Source: JAYZAP01 sp964645285 (GTDB lineage Bacteria; Pseudomonadota; Alphaproteobacteria; JAAXGF01). Taken from it: a stretch of DNA of 48,352 nt. Shown piece by piece: positions 32,966-43,565 of this stretch (position 1 is its first letter; each line of letters begins with the position of its first letter). The notes beneath the pieces are model-generated. The model searched no databases. It was not told the DNA's origin and worked only from the letters and a program-made list of their open reading frames with translations. Location: assembly GCA_964645285.1 (NCBI GenBank), contig CAZYDR010000013.1:1-48352 (forward strand). Direction: 5' to 3'. Made by a program: the position numbers and the translations under genes.

Positions 32966-34386
32966 AACAGATCGCCCTGGTCGGTGCCGTCGGGCGCTTT
33001 GGGTTTGGATTTGCGCGGGCGCGGCTTGGCGGCCGGTACGCCGTCGATGGTGGCGTGGCTGGCGCCGTCGTGAAAAGTCAACTCGACTCCCTTGCCTGGC
33101 ATGGCCATGGCCGCCGAGACTACCGGCGCGCCATTGGCGTCGCGGACCAGGGCGAAGCCCCGTTCCAGTACCTGCTGATAGCCGAAGCCGTCGAGTAACC
33201 GGGCCTGGGCCTCGAGCCGGTGCCGGGCGTCGCCGATACCCCGGTCCAGGGCCCGCATCAGGCGTGGCGGCAACTCGGCGAAGGCGGCGCGGCGCCGGGC
33301 GATGTCGGCGCGCAGGGGGCCGGGGCGCAAGTCGGGCATGGCGGCGCGTTTGCGCTCGACCCACAGGCGCAACGCCCCGGTCATGCGCTCCGAGGCATTG
33401 TCGAGGCGTTGGATGGCGCCCTCCAACAGGCGATTGGGATCGGCTGGCAGACCCCGGGCGAGACCGCGCAACTCGCCCCGGCGGTTCTCCATGGTGCGCC
33501 CCGTGGCGCCGACCAGGCGGCCGCCCAGTTCCAGCACACGGGCGGCCAGTTCGGCCCGTACCGGCACGGCGATTTCGGCTGCCGCCGTCGGCGTCGGGGC
33601 GCGCAGGTCCGAGGCGAAATCAATCAGGGTGGTATCGGTCTCGTGACCCACCGCCGAGATCAAGGGGATTTGGCTGGCCGCCGACGCCCGCACCACGATC
33701 TCTTCGTTGAAGGCCCACAGGTCCTCCAGGCTGCCGCCGCCCCGGGCGATGATCATGATGTCCGGGCGCGGTACCGGCCCACCGGGCTCGATGGCGTTGA
33801 AGCCGGCGATGGCGTGGGCAATCTCGGCCGCCGCCTCCTCCCCCTGGACCGCCACCGGCCACAGCAGTACGTGGCGCGGGAAGCGGTCGGCGAGGCGGTG
33901 CAGGATATCGCGGATCACCGCCCCGGTCGGCGAGGTGACCACGCCGATGACCTCGGGCAGGTAGGGTAGGGGCCGCTTGCGGTCGTCGTCGAACAGGCCC
34001 TCGGCGGCCAGGGCCTTGCGTCGATCCTCGAGCAGCTTGAGCAAAGCGCCTTCGCCGGCCGGCTCCACGTGATCGACGATGATCTGGTATTGCGAGCGCC
34101 CCGGATAGGTGGTCAGCCGGCCGCTACAGATAATTTCGAGGCCGTCTTCGGGGGGGTAACGCAGGCCGGCGGCGACACCGCGCCAGCATACCGCCTCGAT
34201 CACCGCGTTCTCGTCCTTGAGGCGGAAATAAAGATGGCCCGAGCGCGGCTGGGCCAAGCGCGACACCTCACCGCGTACCCGGACCCGCTGGAACGATCCT
34301 TCGACGGAGCGCTTCACCGCCAGGGATAATTCGCTGACCGTGTATTCCGGAATGTTGCCCGTGGTATCGGTGGTTTGATCTGTCAT
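32962..34386 (-). CDS. xseA: Exodeoxyribonuclease VII large subunit
   Basis: This 474-residue catalytic subunit of exonuclease VII degrades single-stranded DNA in repair. It shows the N-terminal OB fold (FQRVRVRGEVSRLAQPRSGH, YFRLKDE) and the core PEVIGVVTSPTGAVIRDILH, IARGGGSLEDLWAFNEEIV and SAVGHETDTTLIDFASDLRA. A long coiled coil and a basic C-terminal tail (KPRPRKSKPKA) follow. The small subunit XseB is not in the window. It is divergent from purD. Confidence 0.96.
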   Translation of the reverse strand: MTDQTTDTTGNIPEYTVSELSLAVKRSVEGSFQRVRVRGEVSRLAQPRSGHLYFRLKDENAVIEAVCWRGVAAGLRYPPEDGLEIICSGRLTTYPGRSQYQIIVDHVEPAGEGALLKLLEDRRKALAAEGLFDDDRKRPLPYLPEVIGVVTSPTGAVIRDILHRLADRFPRHVLLWPVAVQGEEAAAEIAHAIAGFNAIEPGGPVPRPDIMIIARGGGSLEDLWAFNEEIVVRASAASQIPLISAVGHETDTTLIDFASDLRAPTPTAAAEIAVPVRAELAARVLELGGRLVGATGRTMENRRGELRGLARGLPADPNRLLEGAIQRLDNASERMTGALRLWVERKRAAMPDLRPGPLRADIARRRAAFAELPPRLMRALDRGIGDARHRLEAQARLLDGFGYQQVLERGFALVRDANGAPVVSAAMAMPGKGVELTFHDGASHATIDGVPAAKPRPRKSKPKAPDGTDQGDLF

Positions 34387-34454
34387 GGCTGCGGCCTATG
34401 ATACAAGAGGGTGGACCCGAGGCAAAGCCGGGCTATGAATTTCAGGGGGATTTG

Positions 34455-35720
34455 ATGAAGGTTTTGGTGGTCGGGTTGGGCGGGCGTGAGCATGCCCTGT
34501 GCTGGGCGATCGCGGCGTCGCCGTTGTGCGATGAGCTACTCTGCGCGCCGGGCAACGCCGGCATTGCCCAAGACGCCGAATGTGTTCCCGTGGCGGTCGA
34601 TGACTTCGACAGCCTTATTGCGCTCTGTGGCGAACGCGCCATCGACTTCGTGGTAGTTGGCCCCGAAGCGCCTTTGGTCGCTGGCCTGATTGATCGGCTC
34701 GACGCCGCTGGCATCAAGGCCTTCGGGCCCAACGCCGCCGCCGCCGTCATCGAGGGCTCCAAGGGCTTCACCAAGGACCTTTGCGCCAAGTACGGCATTC
34801 CCAGCGGCGCCTATGGCCGCTTCACCGACAACGACGCCGCCAAGGCTTATATCCGCGACCAGGGCGCGCCCATCGTCATTAAGGCCGACGGGCTCGCCGC
34901 CGGCAAGGGTGTGGTGGTGGCCGAGACCCTGGGCGAGGCCCTGGCCGCGATTGACGACCTGGGCGCCGAACTTGGTAACGCGGCGGCGCAATGGGTTATC
35001 GAGGAAAAGCTCATGGGCCAGGAAGCCAGTTTCCACGCCCTGGTCGATGGCGTGAATTGCCTACCGCTCGCCGCCGCCCAGGACCACAAGGCGGTGGGCG
35101 ACGGCGACACCGGCCCCAACACCGGCGGCATGGGCGCCTATTCGCCGACCCCGGCGGTCGACTAGGCCATGGCTGCTGAGATCATGAACCGTATTATCGA
35201 GCCGACCGTGGCCGCCATGGCCGCTGAGGGCTGCCCCTTCAAGGGCGTGCTCTATTGTGGCCTGATGCTGACCGACGACGGCCCCAAGGTCATCGAATAC
35301 AACGCCCGGTTCGGCGATCCCGAGACCCAGGTTATGCTGCCCCGAATGATGTCGGACCTGTTGCCCGCGCTGGTCGCCACGGCCGACGGCGTGCTCGACA
35401 AATTTCATCTGCGCTGGCGCGACGACGCGGCGCTCTGCGTCGTTATGGCGACCAACGGCTACCCCGGCGCCTATGACAAGGGCTCGGTGATCGGCGGCCT
35501 CAATGGCGCCGGGGCCCTGGACGACATCACCATCTTTCATGCCGGAACCAAACAGGATGGCGATAACATCACCGCCGCAGGCGGCCGGGTGCTTGGGGTT
35601 ACCGCCACCGCATCGACCATTGCGGCGGCGCAGACCCGCGCCTATGGCGCCATCGACACCATCGACTGGCCCGAAGGGTTCTGCCGCCGCGACATCGGCT
35701 GGCGGGCCGTAAACCGATAA
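34455..35720 (+). pseudogene. purD: Phosphoribosylamine-glycine ligase with one in-frame TAG
   Basis: PurD joins glycine to phosphoribosylamine in de novo purine synthesis and is normally essential. The 421-codon frame is complete (KVLVVGLGGREHALCWAIA; the ATP-grasp PIVIKADGLAAGKGVVVA; DHKAVGDGDTGPNTGGMGAY; VIEYNARFGDPETQVMLPR) except for a TAG at 35163-35165. The TAG lies in YSPTPAVD*AMAAEIMN, a variable position, in the context ACTAGG. No other lesion is present. A true loss would make the cell a purine auxotroph, so an error, readthrough or a suppressor is more likely than decay. AGGGGGA lies five bases before the ATG at 34455. The stop is TAA. It is followed by cysK. Confidence 0.94.
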
Positions 35721-35745
35721 CAGATTTTTGCTGGAGGATATCACT

Positions 35746-36726
<981 letters not shown>

Positions 36727-36771
36727 TCGTGATCAAGGCCCGGCGGTGATTGCTGCGGCTACACTGCGGTT

Positions 36772-37092
36772 ATGATGGCTGATATTGGTCATAACCGCGG
36801 TGACGCGGCGATTCGCGTTGAGGTGCGCTTGTTCAACAGCATCGCCGTGGCCAATGGCGGCGCCGCACCGCGCCATATGGAGATCCCCGTGGGCTGCACC
36901 CTGCGGGAACTTGCCGGCACCGTCGGGATCGTTTTGGCCGATGTCTTCCTGGTGCTGGTCAATGGCCGCGATATCACCGGCGGCCTGGTCGGCGACCCGG
37001 TCAACGGCGCCCGTGAGTTAGCCGACGGCGACGTTGTGGCGTTCTCCGGGCCAGTACCCTACAGCTTCGGTTACGGCGCGCCGGTGGTGTGA
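36772..37092 (+). CDS. Small MoaD/ThiS-like beta-grasp protein
   Basis: This 106-residue protein looks like a MoaD/ThiS-type ubiquitin-like fold: VEVRLFNSIAVANGG, EIPVGCTLRELAGTVGI, FLVLVNGRDITGGLVGD and the final LADGDVVAFSGPVPYSFGYG. Real sulfur carriers end in Gly-Gly; this one ends GAPVV. It could be a non-carrier relative, or need proteolytic processing after YG. It stands 45 bases after cysK. The assignment is by pattern and moderate. Confidence 0.6.
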   Translation: MMADIGHNRGDAAIRVEVRLFNSIAVANGGAAPRHMEIPVGCTLRELAGTVGIVLADVFLVLVNGRDITGGLVGDPVNGARELADGDVVAFSGPVPYSFGYGAPVV

Positions 37093-37101
37093 CCTGTCCG
37101 A

Positions 37102-37563
37102 CTAGCTCGCATAGTCCAGCGGCAGGGCGGTGGTATATTTGATCTCTTCCATGGCGAAGGCGGAATTAACGTCGGAAAACTCGGCCGACTTGATGAGCCG
37201 CTTGTAAACCTCGTCGTAGCTGGCGATGTCGGGTACCACGATCTTCAACAGGTAGTCCACGTCGCCGGACATGCGGTAGAACTCGACCACCTCGTCAATG
37301 GCCGCGATCTTGGCCGCGAAGTCTTCGAGCCAGTCGTAGGAATGCTGGCTGATGCGCAGGCGGACGAACACCGTGACGCCGACATTGAGCGCCTTGGCGT
37401 CGAGCAGGGCCACACGGGCGCGGATGACGCCTGCTTTCTCCAGGTTCTGAATGCGCCGCCAGCACGGCGTGGTCGATAGGCCAACCCGTTCGGCAAGGTC
37501 GGCAACCCCGATGGTCGAATCGACCTGAATCTGGGCAAGAATGTTTCTATCGATATCATCCAT
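37102..37563 (-). CDS. Lrp/AsnC family transcriptional regulator
   Basis: This 153-residue regulator has an N-terminal winged helix (DDIDRNILAQIQVDSTIGVA, DLAERVGLSTTPCWRRIQNL) and a C-terminal RAM ligand-binding domain (FYRMSGDVDYLLKIVVPDIA). These sense amino acids. The ATG at 37563 is preferred over TTG at 37587; no clear Shine-Dalgarno. It is convergent with the ThiS-like gene and divergent from the DUF6356/PLP-enzyme pair, which it may control. Terminal TAG in the context CTAGT. Confidence 0.93.
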   Translation of the reverse strand: MDDIDRNILAQIQVDSTIGVADLAERVGLSTTPCWRRIQNLEKAGVIRARVALLDAKALNVGVTVFVRLRISQHSYDWLEDFAAKIAAIDEVVEFYRMSGDVDYLLKIVVPDIASYDEVYKRLIKSAEFSDVNSAFAMEEIKYTTALPLDYAS

Positions 37564-37742
37564 GGAATAATTTTCGATATAATTCAAATCAACGGGTATT
37601 ATGGCCTACTAAAGACAAAAATGTTAGAAGAAATCGCAAAATCATCCCGCCCGGTCTGACATACTCTATGCAAGGGAGAAAAGAGCGTCGCGGACCCAAA
37701 AAAACCGGGCCGCCGGCGCAGCGAAAATTGGGAGTCGAGCGT

Positions 37743-38009
37743 ATGTGGCGACGGATGTTTAGCGCCCACCCGGCGAGCGTGGACGAGACCCACAGCGAGC
37801 ATTTCGTGGTGGCCTTCACCATCGGGCTGCGCATGGCCATGGGCGCGGTGGTCTGCCTGGTTCATGCACTACTGCCGTTTCTCTTCGTCACCACCGGCAG
37901 TCGGATCATCACCGATCTTCACGCTCGCGCCGTAAGCTATCGCCGGACAGCCGGTACGGACGACCCCCAGCACGGCAATCCAGATCGCCAGACCGAGGTT
38001 CCCGCATGA
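37743..38009 (+). CDS. DUF6356 family membrane protein
   Basis: This 88-residue protein matches DUF6356: MFSAHPASVDETHSEHFVVA, one or two hydrophobic stretches (MAMGAVVCLVHALLPFLFVTT) and the tail GSRIITDLHARA. Members are small alphaproteobacterial membrane proteins of unknown role. GGGAG lies eight bases upstream of the ATG at 37743. The TGA overlaps the start of the following PLP enzyme as ATGA, so their expression is coupled. Confidence 0.8.
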   Translation: MWRRMFSAHPASVDETHSEHFVVAFTIGLRMAMGAVVCLVHALLPFLFVTTGSRIITDLHARAVSYRRTAGTDDPQHGNPDRQTEVPA

Positions 38010-39712
38010 TCAGCCCCATGATCAACACTGATGCCCTCGTCGAAAAAATTCACGCCTCCATCATCGGCAGCGACCGGGTGATCAACGGCCCCTTCGGCGG
38101 CCGCCGGCTGGCTTATGCGGACTACACCGCGTCGGGCCGCTCGCTCGTCTTCATCGAGGACTTCCTGCGCGACCGGGTTATGCCTTATTACGCCAACACC
38201 CATACGGAGACGTCGCTCACCGGCCTCCAGACCACCCATTACCGGGAGCAGGCGCGGGAGACCATCCGCCGCTCCATCGGCGCCGACGACGATTACGCGG
38301 TGATCTTCTGCGGCGCCGGCACCACCGGCGCCATCAACCGGCTGATCGACATTCTCAACATCCGCATTCCCTCGGATCTCGACGCCCGCTTTGACCTGTC
38401 GCGCCACATTCCGGCGGAGCAGCGTCCGGTGGTGCTGATCGGCCCCTACGAACATCATTCCAACGAGCTGCCGTGGCGCGAGAGCATCGCCAACGTGGTG
38501 GCTATCGACGAAGCCGCCGACGGCCGTATCGATCTTGGCCACCTGGAGCGCCAGTTGGCGCTCTATCGCGACCGCGAGCTGGTAATCGGCAGTTTTTCTG
38601 CGGCGTCCAACGTCACCGGCATCGTCTCCGATATCCATGCCATCACCACTCTGCTCCACGACCACGGGGCGCTGAACTTCTGGGATTACGGCGCCGCCGC
38701 CCCCCACATCGGCATCGATGTCTTGGGTGGCCCAGGTGACCAAGGCCAGCGCGCCGCCATGGATGCCATGTCTATATCGCCCCACAAGTTCCCCGGCGGT
38801 CCCGGCTCACCGGGGGTGCTGGTGGTGCGCAAGGACCTGCTGGTCAACCGCACCCGGGCCCGGCCCGGCGGCGGCACGGTAGCCTACGTCAACCCGGTCG
38901 AGCACGTCTATATCGGCAACCTGGAGCACCGCGAGGAAGGCGGTACCCCGGCGATTGTCGAGAGCATTCGCGCCGGCCTGGTATTCCAGGTCAAGGACAG
39001 CGTCGGCGCCGCCGAGATCGAAGCCCGCGACGAGGTCTTCCTGCGCCGCGCCTTCGCCGTATGGCTCAAGAATCCCAATCTCCACATTCTCGGCAACCCG
39101 GAACTCAAGCGCCTCGCCATCGTTTCGTTTGTGGTCCGCCACGGCCAGCAGAACCTGCACCACGACTTCGTGGTCGCTCTGCTCAACGACCTGTTCGGCA
39201 TCCAGTCGCGCGGCGGCTGTTCCTGCGCCGGACCCTATGGCCACCGGCTGCTCGACATTAGCCTCGACCAGTCGCGCGCCTTCCGCGACAGCATCGTCGA
39301 GGGTTGCAACGGCATTAAGCCGGGCTGGATCCGCCTCGGCTTCAACTACTTCTTCTCGGACGCCATGACCGACTACATCATCGCGGCGGTCGACATGGTG
39401 GCGAGCCATGGCTGGAAGCTGCTGCCCGACTACACGTTCGAGCCCGACAGCGGCATCTGGCGCCACCGCACCATGACCGATAGCGCGCCCTATGGGCTTG
39501 AGGATATGGACATCCTGGGCCCCGGAGGTCCCGCCGCCGAGACCGCCACGGAAGACGCCCTCGATGGCTACCTCCAGGCCGCCCGCGACATCTTCGCCGA
39601 GGCTGGCGCCCGCCAGACCCAATGCTGCGTCACCGAAGCCATGGGCGACGACGCCGAGACTCTTCGCTGGTTCCCGTTGCCCGAAGACATCGACCAGGCG
39701 TCGGCGGGGTAG
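38006..39712 (+). CDS. Class V aminotransferase/cysteine desulfurase-like PLP enzyme
   Basis: This large 568-residue PLP enzyme has the cysteine desulfurase fold. It has YADYTASGRSLVFIEDFL, the T-H-T-E-T block YANTHTETSLTG, FCGAGTTGAINRLIDIL, the PLP lysine in SPHKFPGGPGSPGVL and a Cys-containing loop SRGGCSCAGPYGH. That loop corresponds to the catalytic Cys loop of desulfurases. It is about 150 residues longer than IscS/SufS, mostly at the C-terminus, with DILGPGGPAAETATEDALDG and Cys-Cys (QTQCCVTEA). It could mobilise sulfur or eliminate groups from an amino acid; the substrate is unknown. Terminal TAG (GTAGC). Confidence 0.85.
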   Translation: MISPMINTDALVEKIHASIIGSDRVINGPFGGRRLAYADYTASGRSLVFIEDFLRDRVMPYYANTHTETSLTGLQTTHYREQARETIRRSIGADDDYAVIFCGAGTTGAINRLIDILNIRIPSDLDARFDLSRHIPAEQRPVVLIGPYEHHSNELPWRESIANVVAIDEAADGRIDLGHLERQLALYRDRELVIGSFSAASNVTGIVSDIHAITTLLHDHGALNFWDYGAAAPHIGIDVLGGPGDQGQRAAMDAMSISPHKFPGGPGSPGVLVVRKDLLVNRTRARPGGGTVAYVNPVEHVYIGNLEHREEGGTPAIVESIRAGLVFQVKDSVGAAEIEARDEVFLRRAFAVWLKNPNLHILGNPELKRLAIVSFVVRHGQQNLHHDFVVALLNDLFGIQSRGGCSCAGPYGHRLLDISLDQSRAFRDSIVEGCNGIKPGWIRLGFNYFFSDAMTDYIIAAVDMVASHGWKLLPDYTFEPDSGIWRHRTMTDSAPYGLEDMDILGPGGPAAETATEDALDGYLQAARDIFAEAGARQTQCCVTEAMGDDAETLRWFPLPEDIDQASAG

Positions 39713-39831
39713 CTGCTTTTTATTTGGCCCTCAATCGCCGGGCGCGGACATCCGACCGTTCGGCGGGAGCCCCAATTCGTGTGAACACAAGACTGGGCGC
39801 TTGAACGCGCTTTCCAAAAAGCGGCGCGCTT

Positions 39832-40691
39832 CTACATAAAGCCGGACTCTTCGGTCTCGTCGTCGGCCGAAAGGATCGCCGCCGTTACCGCCGCCGAGGC
39901 CGCCGGCAGCAGGGCCACGCCGTCGCCCTTGAGGGCCTTGAGAATGGCGCCGTTGGCGTTGTAGCGGCTTTCGAAATAGGTCGTGCTCGGCACCCAGAAG
40001 CGCGCCCCGATGACCACCCCGCCATAGGTGAAATCGTGGACCCCGACCTGGGGCAGGGGCGTTTCGGCGACGCTGTCGGTGACGGACAGGGCGCCGCGTA
40101 CCAGGGCGTCGGCGGCCTCGGAGTCGGCTTCCAGCGCAATGCCGATGCGGCTCTCGACGATGCGACTGGCCCGGGAATTGACGATGACCTCGCCGACCAC
40201 ATGCTTGTTGGGCACGGTGATGCGCTCACCGTCCTCGGTAATCAGCACCGTGGCGCCGAGCTTGATCTCCTAGACGATGCCCGAGGTGTTCTTGACGGTG
40301 ATGGTGTCGCCGACGATGAACGGCCGCCCGAGAATAATCGCGAAGCCGGCTCCGAAGTTCGACAGCGGCGCCTGGAGCGCCATGGTGGCGCCGAAGGCGG
40401 CCGCGCCGGCCAGGGCAATCAACGGCGCGATGGAAACCCCGAAGTTGCCCAACGTAATGATGATGAGGAAGCCGACGAACACCAGCTTGACCCCGGTGCC
40501 CATGAACCTGGCCAGGGTCTCGTCGATCTCCTTGTCGAGGGCCAGTTGGTTGATCCGGCGCCCGGCCCAGGCCGAGACCTTGAGGCCAATGACGAGAAAC
40601 ACCAGGGCGCCGACAATCTGAAAGCCGTAGGTGACGGCAACTCGATAAGCGTGTCGATAAGCGCGGTAACGGCTTCGATTTCTGATTCCAT
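39832..40691 (-). pseudogene. MscS-family mechanosensitive channel with frameshift and TAG
   Basis: The corrected protein is a small MscS channel of about 286 residues. It has an N-terminal helix ahead of TYGFQIVGALVFLVIGLKVS, the pore helix AGAAAFGATMALQAPLSNFG, and the beta domain (FIVGDTITVKNTSGIV*EIKL, DGERITVPNKHVVGEVIVNS). One base is missing near 40640, where IDTLIE should continue as LAVTYGFQ. A TAG at 40270-40272 (context TCTAGG) replaces the residue between V and E, usually Glu. The total length is one base short of a multiple of three. The start ATG at 40691 has AGGGAG upstream. The two lesions could be sequence errors. Confidence 0.85.
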
Positions 40692-40713
40692 AGTGTTTGC
40701 TCCCTGGCTAAAT

Positions 40714-41538
40714 CTACGCGAGGCCTTCGATAGCCGCCGCGCGTGGTCCGTAGATGGCGGCATTGACCTTCGGGTCGCCGACAATGCCGGGCCGGTCTTC
40801 ATAGCACATGACGCTGACCAGCCGCCGCCGCTCGCCCTCGACCGCGGCCACTCGGTGGAGCGAATCATGGCCCCGGAACACCACCAGGGAGCCGGTCGCC
40901 CGCTCCAGGTGATCGACCCTGGATTCGTCGCCGTCCAGCACTCGTTTGACGCCGGGGTAATTCTCGTCATCGTGTGGGCGGATATCAGGCACGATGGAGA
41001 ACCCGCCGCCCCGTTCGGCTTCCTGGAGCAACAGCGTTATGGTGAAGTCGTTATCCGGATCGAAATGCCAGTCCGACTGTTCCCCGGGCTCATAGACAAT
41101 GACGTTGAGCGCCTGAAAACGGTCCTCGTTGGGGTAGAGCGCCGGGTAACCCATGATGGCGGCGAGAAACGATTGGAACGCCGGCCACATATAAAGCGCC
41201 CGCAACCCCGACTCCGCCGGTATAAGATCATCGGCCACCACCCCCAGGGTCGTCGCTATGAAATGCCGCCGGGGATGATCCGCCGCCAGAGCCGGATCGT
41301 CCGCGACCCCGATATAACAATTGCGCTTGGCCGCCCGGTGATGCGCCAACGGCGCCAACCCCTCCGCCTCGGCCGCCAGGGCGGCGAGGGACCCGGGCGT
41401 CAGAAAGCCGTCAATGACGCAGACTACCCGCTCGGCCAATTCGGTCCGGCAGCGCTCGATTAGGGCGGTCGTCAGGGGATTGTCCGGCTCGGCCAGCGGA
41501 TAGCGCGCACGGTCGATGAGGGCTGCGGGGCCGCTCAC
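40714..41538 (-). CDS. 2OG-Fe(II) oxygenase
   Basis: This 274-residue non-haem iron dioxygenase has the facial triad in DWHFDPDNDFTITLLLQE (His and Asp) and GHDSLHRVAAVEGERRRLVS (distal His and the Arg that binds 2-oxoglutarate). It resembles the BesD/HalD neighbourhood of oxygenases. The Asp of HFD is retained, so hydroxylation is expected rather than halogenation. GTG at 41538 overlaps the TGA of the ethylmalonyl-CoA mutase gene, so the two are co-translated. A substrate from this carbon pathway or an amino acid is possible; nothing proves it. Terminal TAG (GTAGA). Confidence 0.82.
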   Translation of the reverse strand: MSGPAALIDRARYPLAEPDNPLTTALIERCRTELAERVVCVIDGFLTPGSLAALAAEAEGLAPLAHHRAAKRNCYIGVADDPALAADHPRRHFIATTLGVVADDLIPAESGLRALYMWPAFQSFLAAIMGYPALYPNEDRFQALNVIVYEPGEQSDWHFDPDNDFTITLLLQEAERGGGFSIVPDIRPHDDENYPGVKRVLDGDESRVDHLERATGSLVVFRGHDSLHRVAAVEGERRRLVSVMCYEDRPGIVGDPKVNAAIYGPRAAAIEGLA

Positions 41539-43565
41539 GCCACCTTCTCCACCCGCCCATCCACCAACTCAACAATAGCCGCGATGATCGCCGTCAGCTC
41601 GAAGTCCTTGGGGGTGTAGACGGCGGCGACGCCGGCGGCTTTCAGGGCTTCGGCGTCGGCCGCGGGGATGATGCCGCCGACCACCACGGGAAGCTTGCCG
41701 AGGCCGGCCCGGCGCAGGCGGGTGGTTATGTCGGCGATGAGTAGGGTGTGAGAGCCTGAAAGAATCGAAAGGCCGATGACGTCGACGGCGTGCTCGGTGG
41801 CGGCGGTGGTGATTTCCGCCGGGGTCAGGCGGATGCCGTCGTAGATGACGTCAAGGCCGTAGTGGCGGGCGCGGAGCGCGACCTGCTCGGCGCCGTTGGA
41901 GTGGCCGTCGAGGCCGGGCTTGGCGACCAACAGGCGGATCGGCCGGCCCAAGCGGGCGGCGACGGCTTGGGCGCGCTCGCGGGTCTCGGCGACCAGGGTT
42001 TCGTCAGCGGGTTCGATGTGCTCGGCGACGCCGGTGGGCGGGCGGTATTCGCCGAACACTTCGCGCAGCGTCCCGGCCCATTCGCCGGTGGTCACCCCGG
42101 CGTGGGCGCAGGCGATGGAGGCGGGCGTGATGTTGGCGCCCTCGCAAGCGGCGGCCTGGAGGCCATGGAGGGCTTCGTCCACGGCGGCCTGATCGCGGGC
42201 GGCGCGCCACGCCTCGATGTTGCGGAGCTGGGCGGTCTCGGCGGCGGCCTCGACCGTGAGGAAGCCGCCATCTTGTCCAATAGCAAGCGGCGACAGTTCG
42301 GAATCCTGGTAGGCGTTGACCCCGACCACCGTCTTCTCGCTGCTCTCGATGGCGGCCATGCGCCGGGCGTTAGCCTCGACCAGGGCTTCCTTCATATAGC
42401 CGTTCTCGATGGCGGCTACGGCGCCGCCTTGCTCGGCGATGCGGGCGACTTCGTCGAGGGCCTCGCGCTTCAGCTCGGCAACCTTGGCAGCCATGACTTC
42501 GGAGCCCGTAAAGATGTCGTCGAATTCCAGGATATCGGTCTCATAGGCGACCACCTGTTGCAGGCGTAGGCTCCATTGCTGGTCCCACTCGCGGGGCAGG
42601 CCCATGGCCTCATTCCACGCCGGGAGCTGGACAGCGCGGGCGCGGGCGTCCTTGCTGAGCACCACGGCGAGCATTTCGATGAGGATGCGGTAGACGTTGT
42701 TTTCCGGCTGCTGCTCGGTGAGGCCCAGGGAGTTGACCTGGACGCCGTAGCGGAAGCGCCGCAGCTGTGGGTCCGCGACGCCGTAGCGCGCCGCCAGCAG
42801 CTCGTCCCACAGCTCGGTGAAGGCGCGCATCTTGGCGATTTCGGTAATCAGCTTGAGTCCGGCGTTGACGAAAAAGCTAACCCGGCCGCAGACAGTGGGA
42901 AACTCCGCCTCGGGCACCTGACCGCCATCGCGCACCGCGTCCAGGGTGGCGATGGCGTTGGCCAGGGCGAAGGCGATCTCCTGCACCGTGGTCGCGCCGG
43001 CTTCCTGGAGGTGGTAGGAGCAGACGTTGATGGGGTTCCACTTGGGCACCTGGTCGACGGCGAAGGCGACGATGTCGGCGGTCAGGCGCATGGACGGCCC
43101 CGGCGGGAAGATATAGGTGCCGCGGCTCAAGTATTCCTTGAGCACGTCGTTCTGCACCGTGCCGGTGAGGGCCGCGCGGTCGGCGCCCTGGCGCTCGGCC
43201 GCGGCAATGTAAAGCGCGAACAGCCACGGCGCCGTGGCGTTGATGGTCATGGATGTGTTCATGCGCTCGAGGGGAATCTCGTCGAACAGGGCTTCCATGT
43301 CGCCGAGATGGCTGATCGGGACGCCGACCTTGCCGACCTCGCCGCGGGCCAGGGCATGGTCCGGGTCGTAGCCGGTCTGGGTCGGCAGATCGAAGGCCAC
43401 CGAGAGGCCGGTCTGGCCGCGCGCCAGATTGGCGCGGTACAGGGCATTGGAGGCGGTGGCCGACGAATGGCCGGCGTAGGTCCGCATCATCCAGGGCCGA
43501 TCAGGCTTACGAACCGTTGCCTTGTTGGCGGTTTCTTTGCCGGTTTTTGGGGTCGCGTCGTTCAT
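41535..43565 (-). CDS. ecm: Ethylmalonyl-CoA mutase (B12-dependent)
   Basis: This 676-residue adenosylcobalamin mutase has a TIM-barrel substrate domain (MMRTYAGHSSATASNALYRA, AFDLPTQTGYDPDHALARGE, TINATAPWLFALY). Its C-terminal B12 domain carries the D-x-H-x-x-G motif in KPGLDGHSNGAEQVALRA. DGHSNGAEQ and the overall length identify ethylmalonyl-CoA mutase rather than methylmalonyl-CoA mutase. The divergent crotonyl-CoA carboxylase/reductase gene supports this. It converts ethylmalonyl-CoA to methylsuccinyl-CoA. The following 2OG oxygenase gene overlaps its stop. Confidence 0.94.
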   Translation of the reverse strand: MNDATPKTGKETANKATVRKPDRPWMMRTYAGHSSATASNALYRANLARGQTGLSVAFDLPTQTGYDPDHALARGEVGKVGVPISHLGDMEALFDEIPLERMNTSMTINATAPWLFALYIAAAERQGADRAALTGTVQNDVLKEYLSRGTYIFPPGPSMRLTADIVAFAVDQVPKWNPINVCSYHLQEAGATTVQEIAFALANAIATLDAVRDGGQVPEAEFPTVCGRVSFFVNAGLKLITEIAKMRAFTELWDELLAARYGVADPQLRRFRYGVQVNSLGLTEQQPENNVYRILIEMLAVVLSKDARARAVQLPAWNEAMGLPREWDQQWSLRLQQVVAYETDILEFDDIFTGSEVMAAKVAELKREALDEVARIAEQGGAVAAIENGYMKEALVEANARRMAAIESSEKTVVGVNAYQDSELSPLAIGQDGGFLTVEAAAETAQLRNIEAWRAARDQAAVDEALHGLQAAACEGANITPASIACAHAGVTTGEWAGTLREVFGEYRPPTGVAEHIEPADETLVAETRERAQAVAARLGRPIRLLVAKPGLDGHSNGAEQVALRARHYGLDVIYDGIRLTPAEITTAATEHAVDVIGLSILSGSHTLLIADITTRLRRAGLGKLPVVVGGIIPAADAEALKAAGVAAVYTPKDFELTAIIAAIVELVDGRVEKVA

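Noticed and set aside
32147..33364. Single 405-codon M23 protein starting at 33364
   Set aside because: The first 130 codons are arginine-rich antisense-like sequence over xseA in another frame; the real signal peptide begins at TTG 32965.
40036..41463. 475-codon open frame on the + strand
   Set aside because: It is antisense to the MscS and 2OG oxygenase genes and lacks any family feature.
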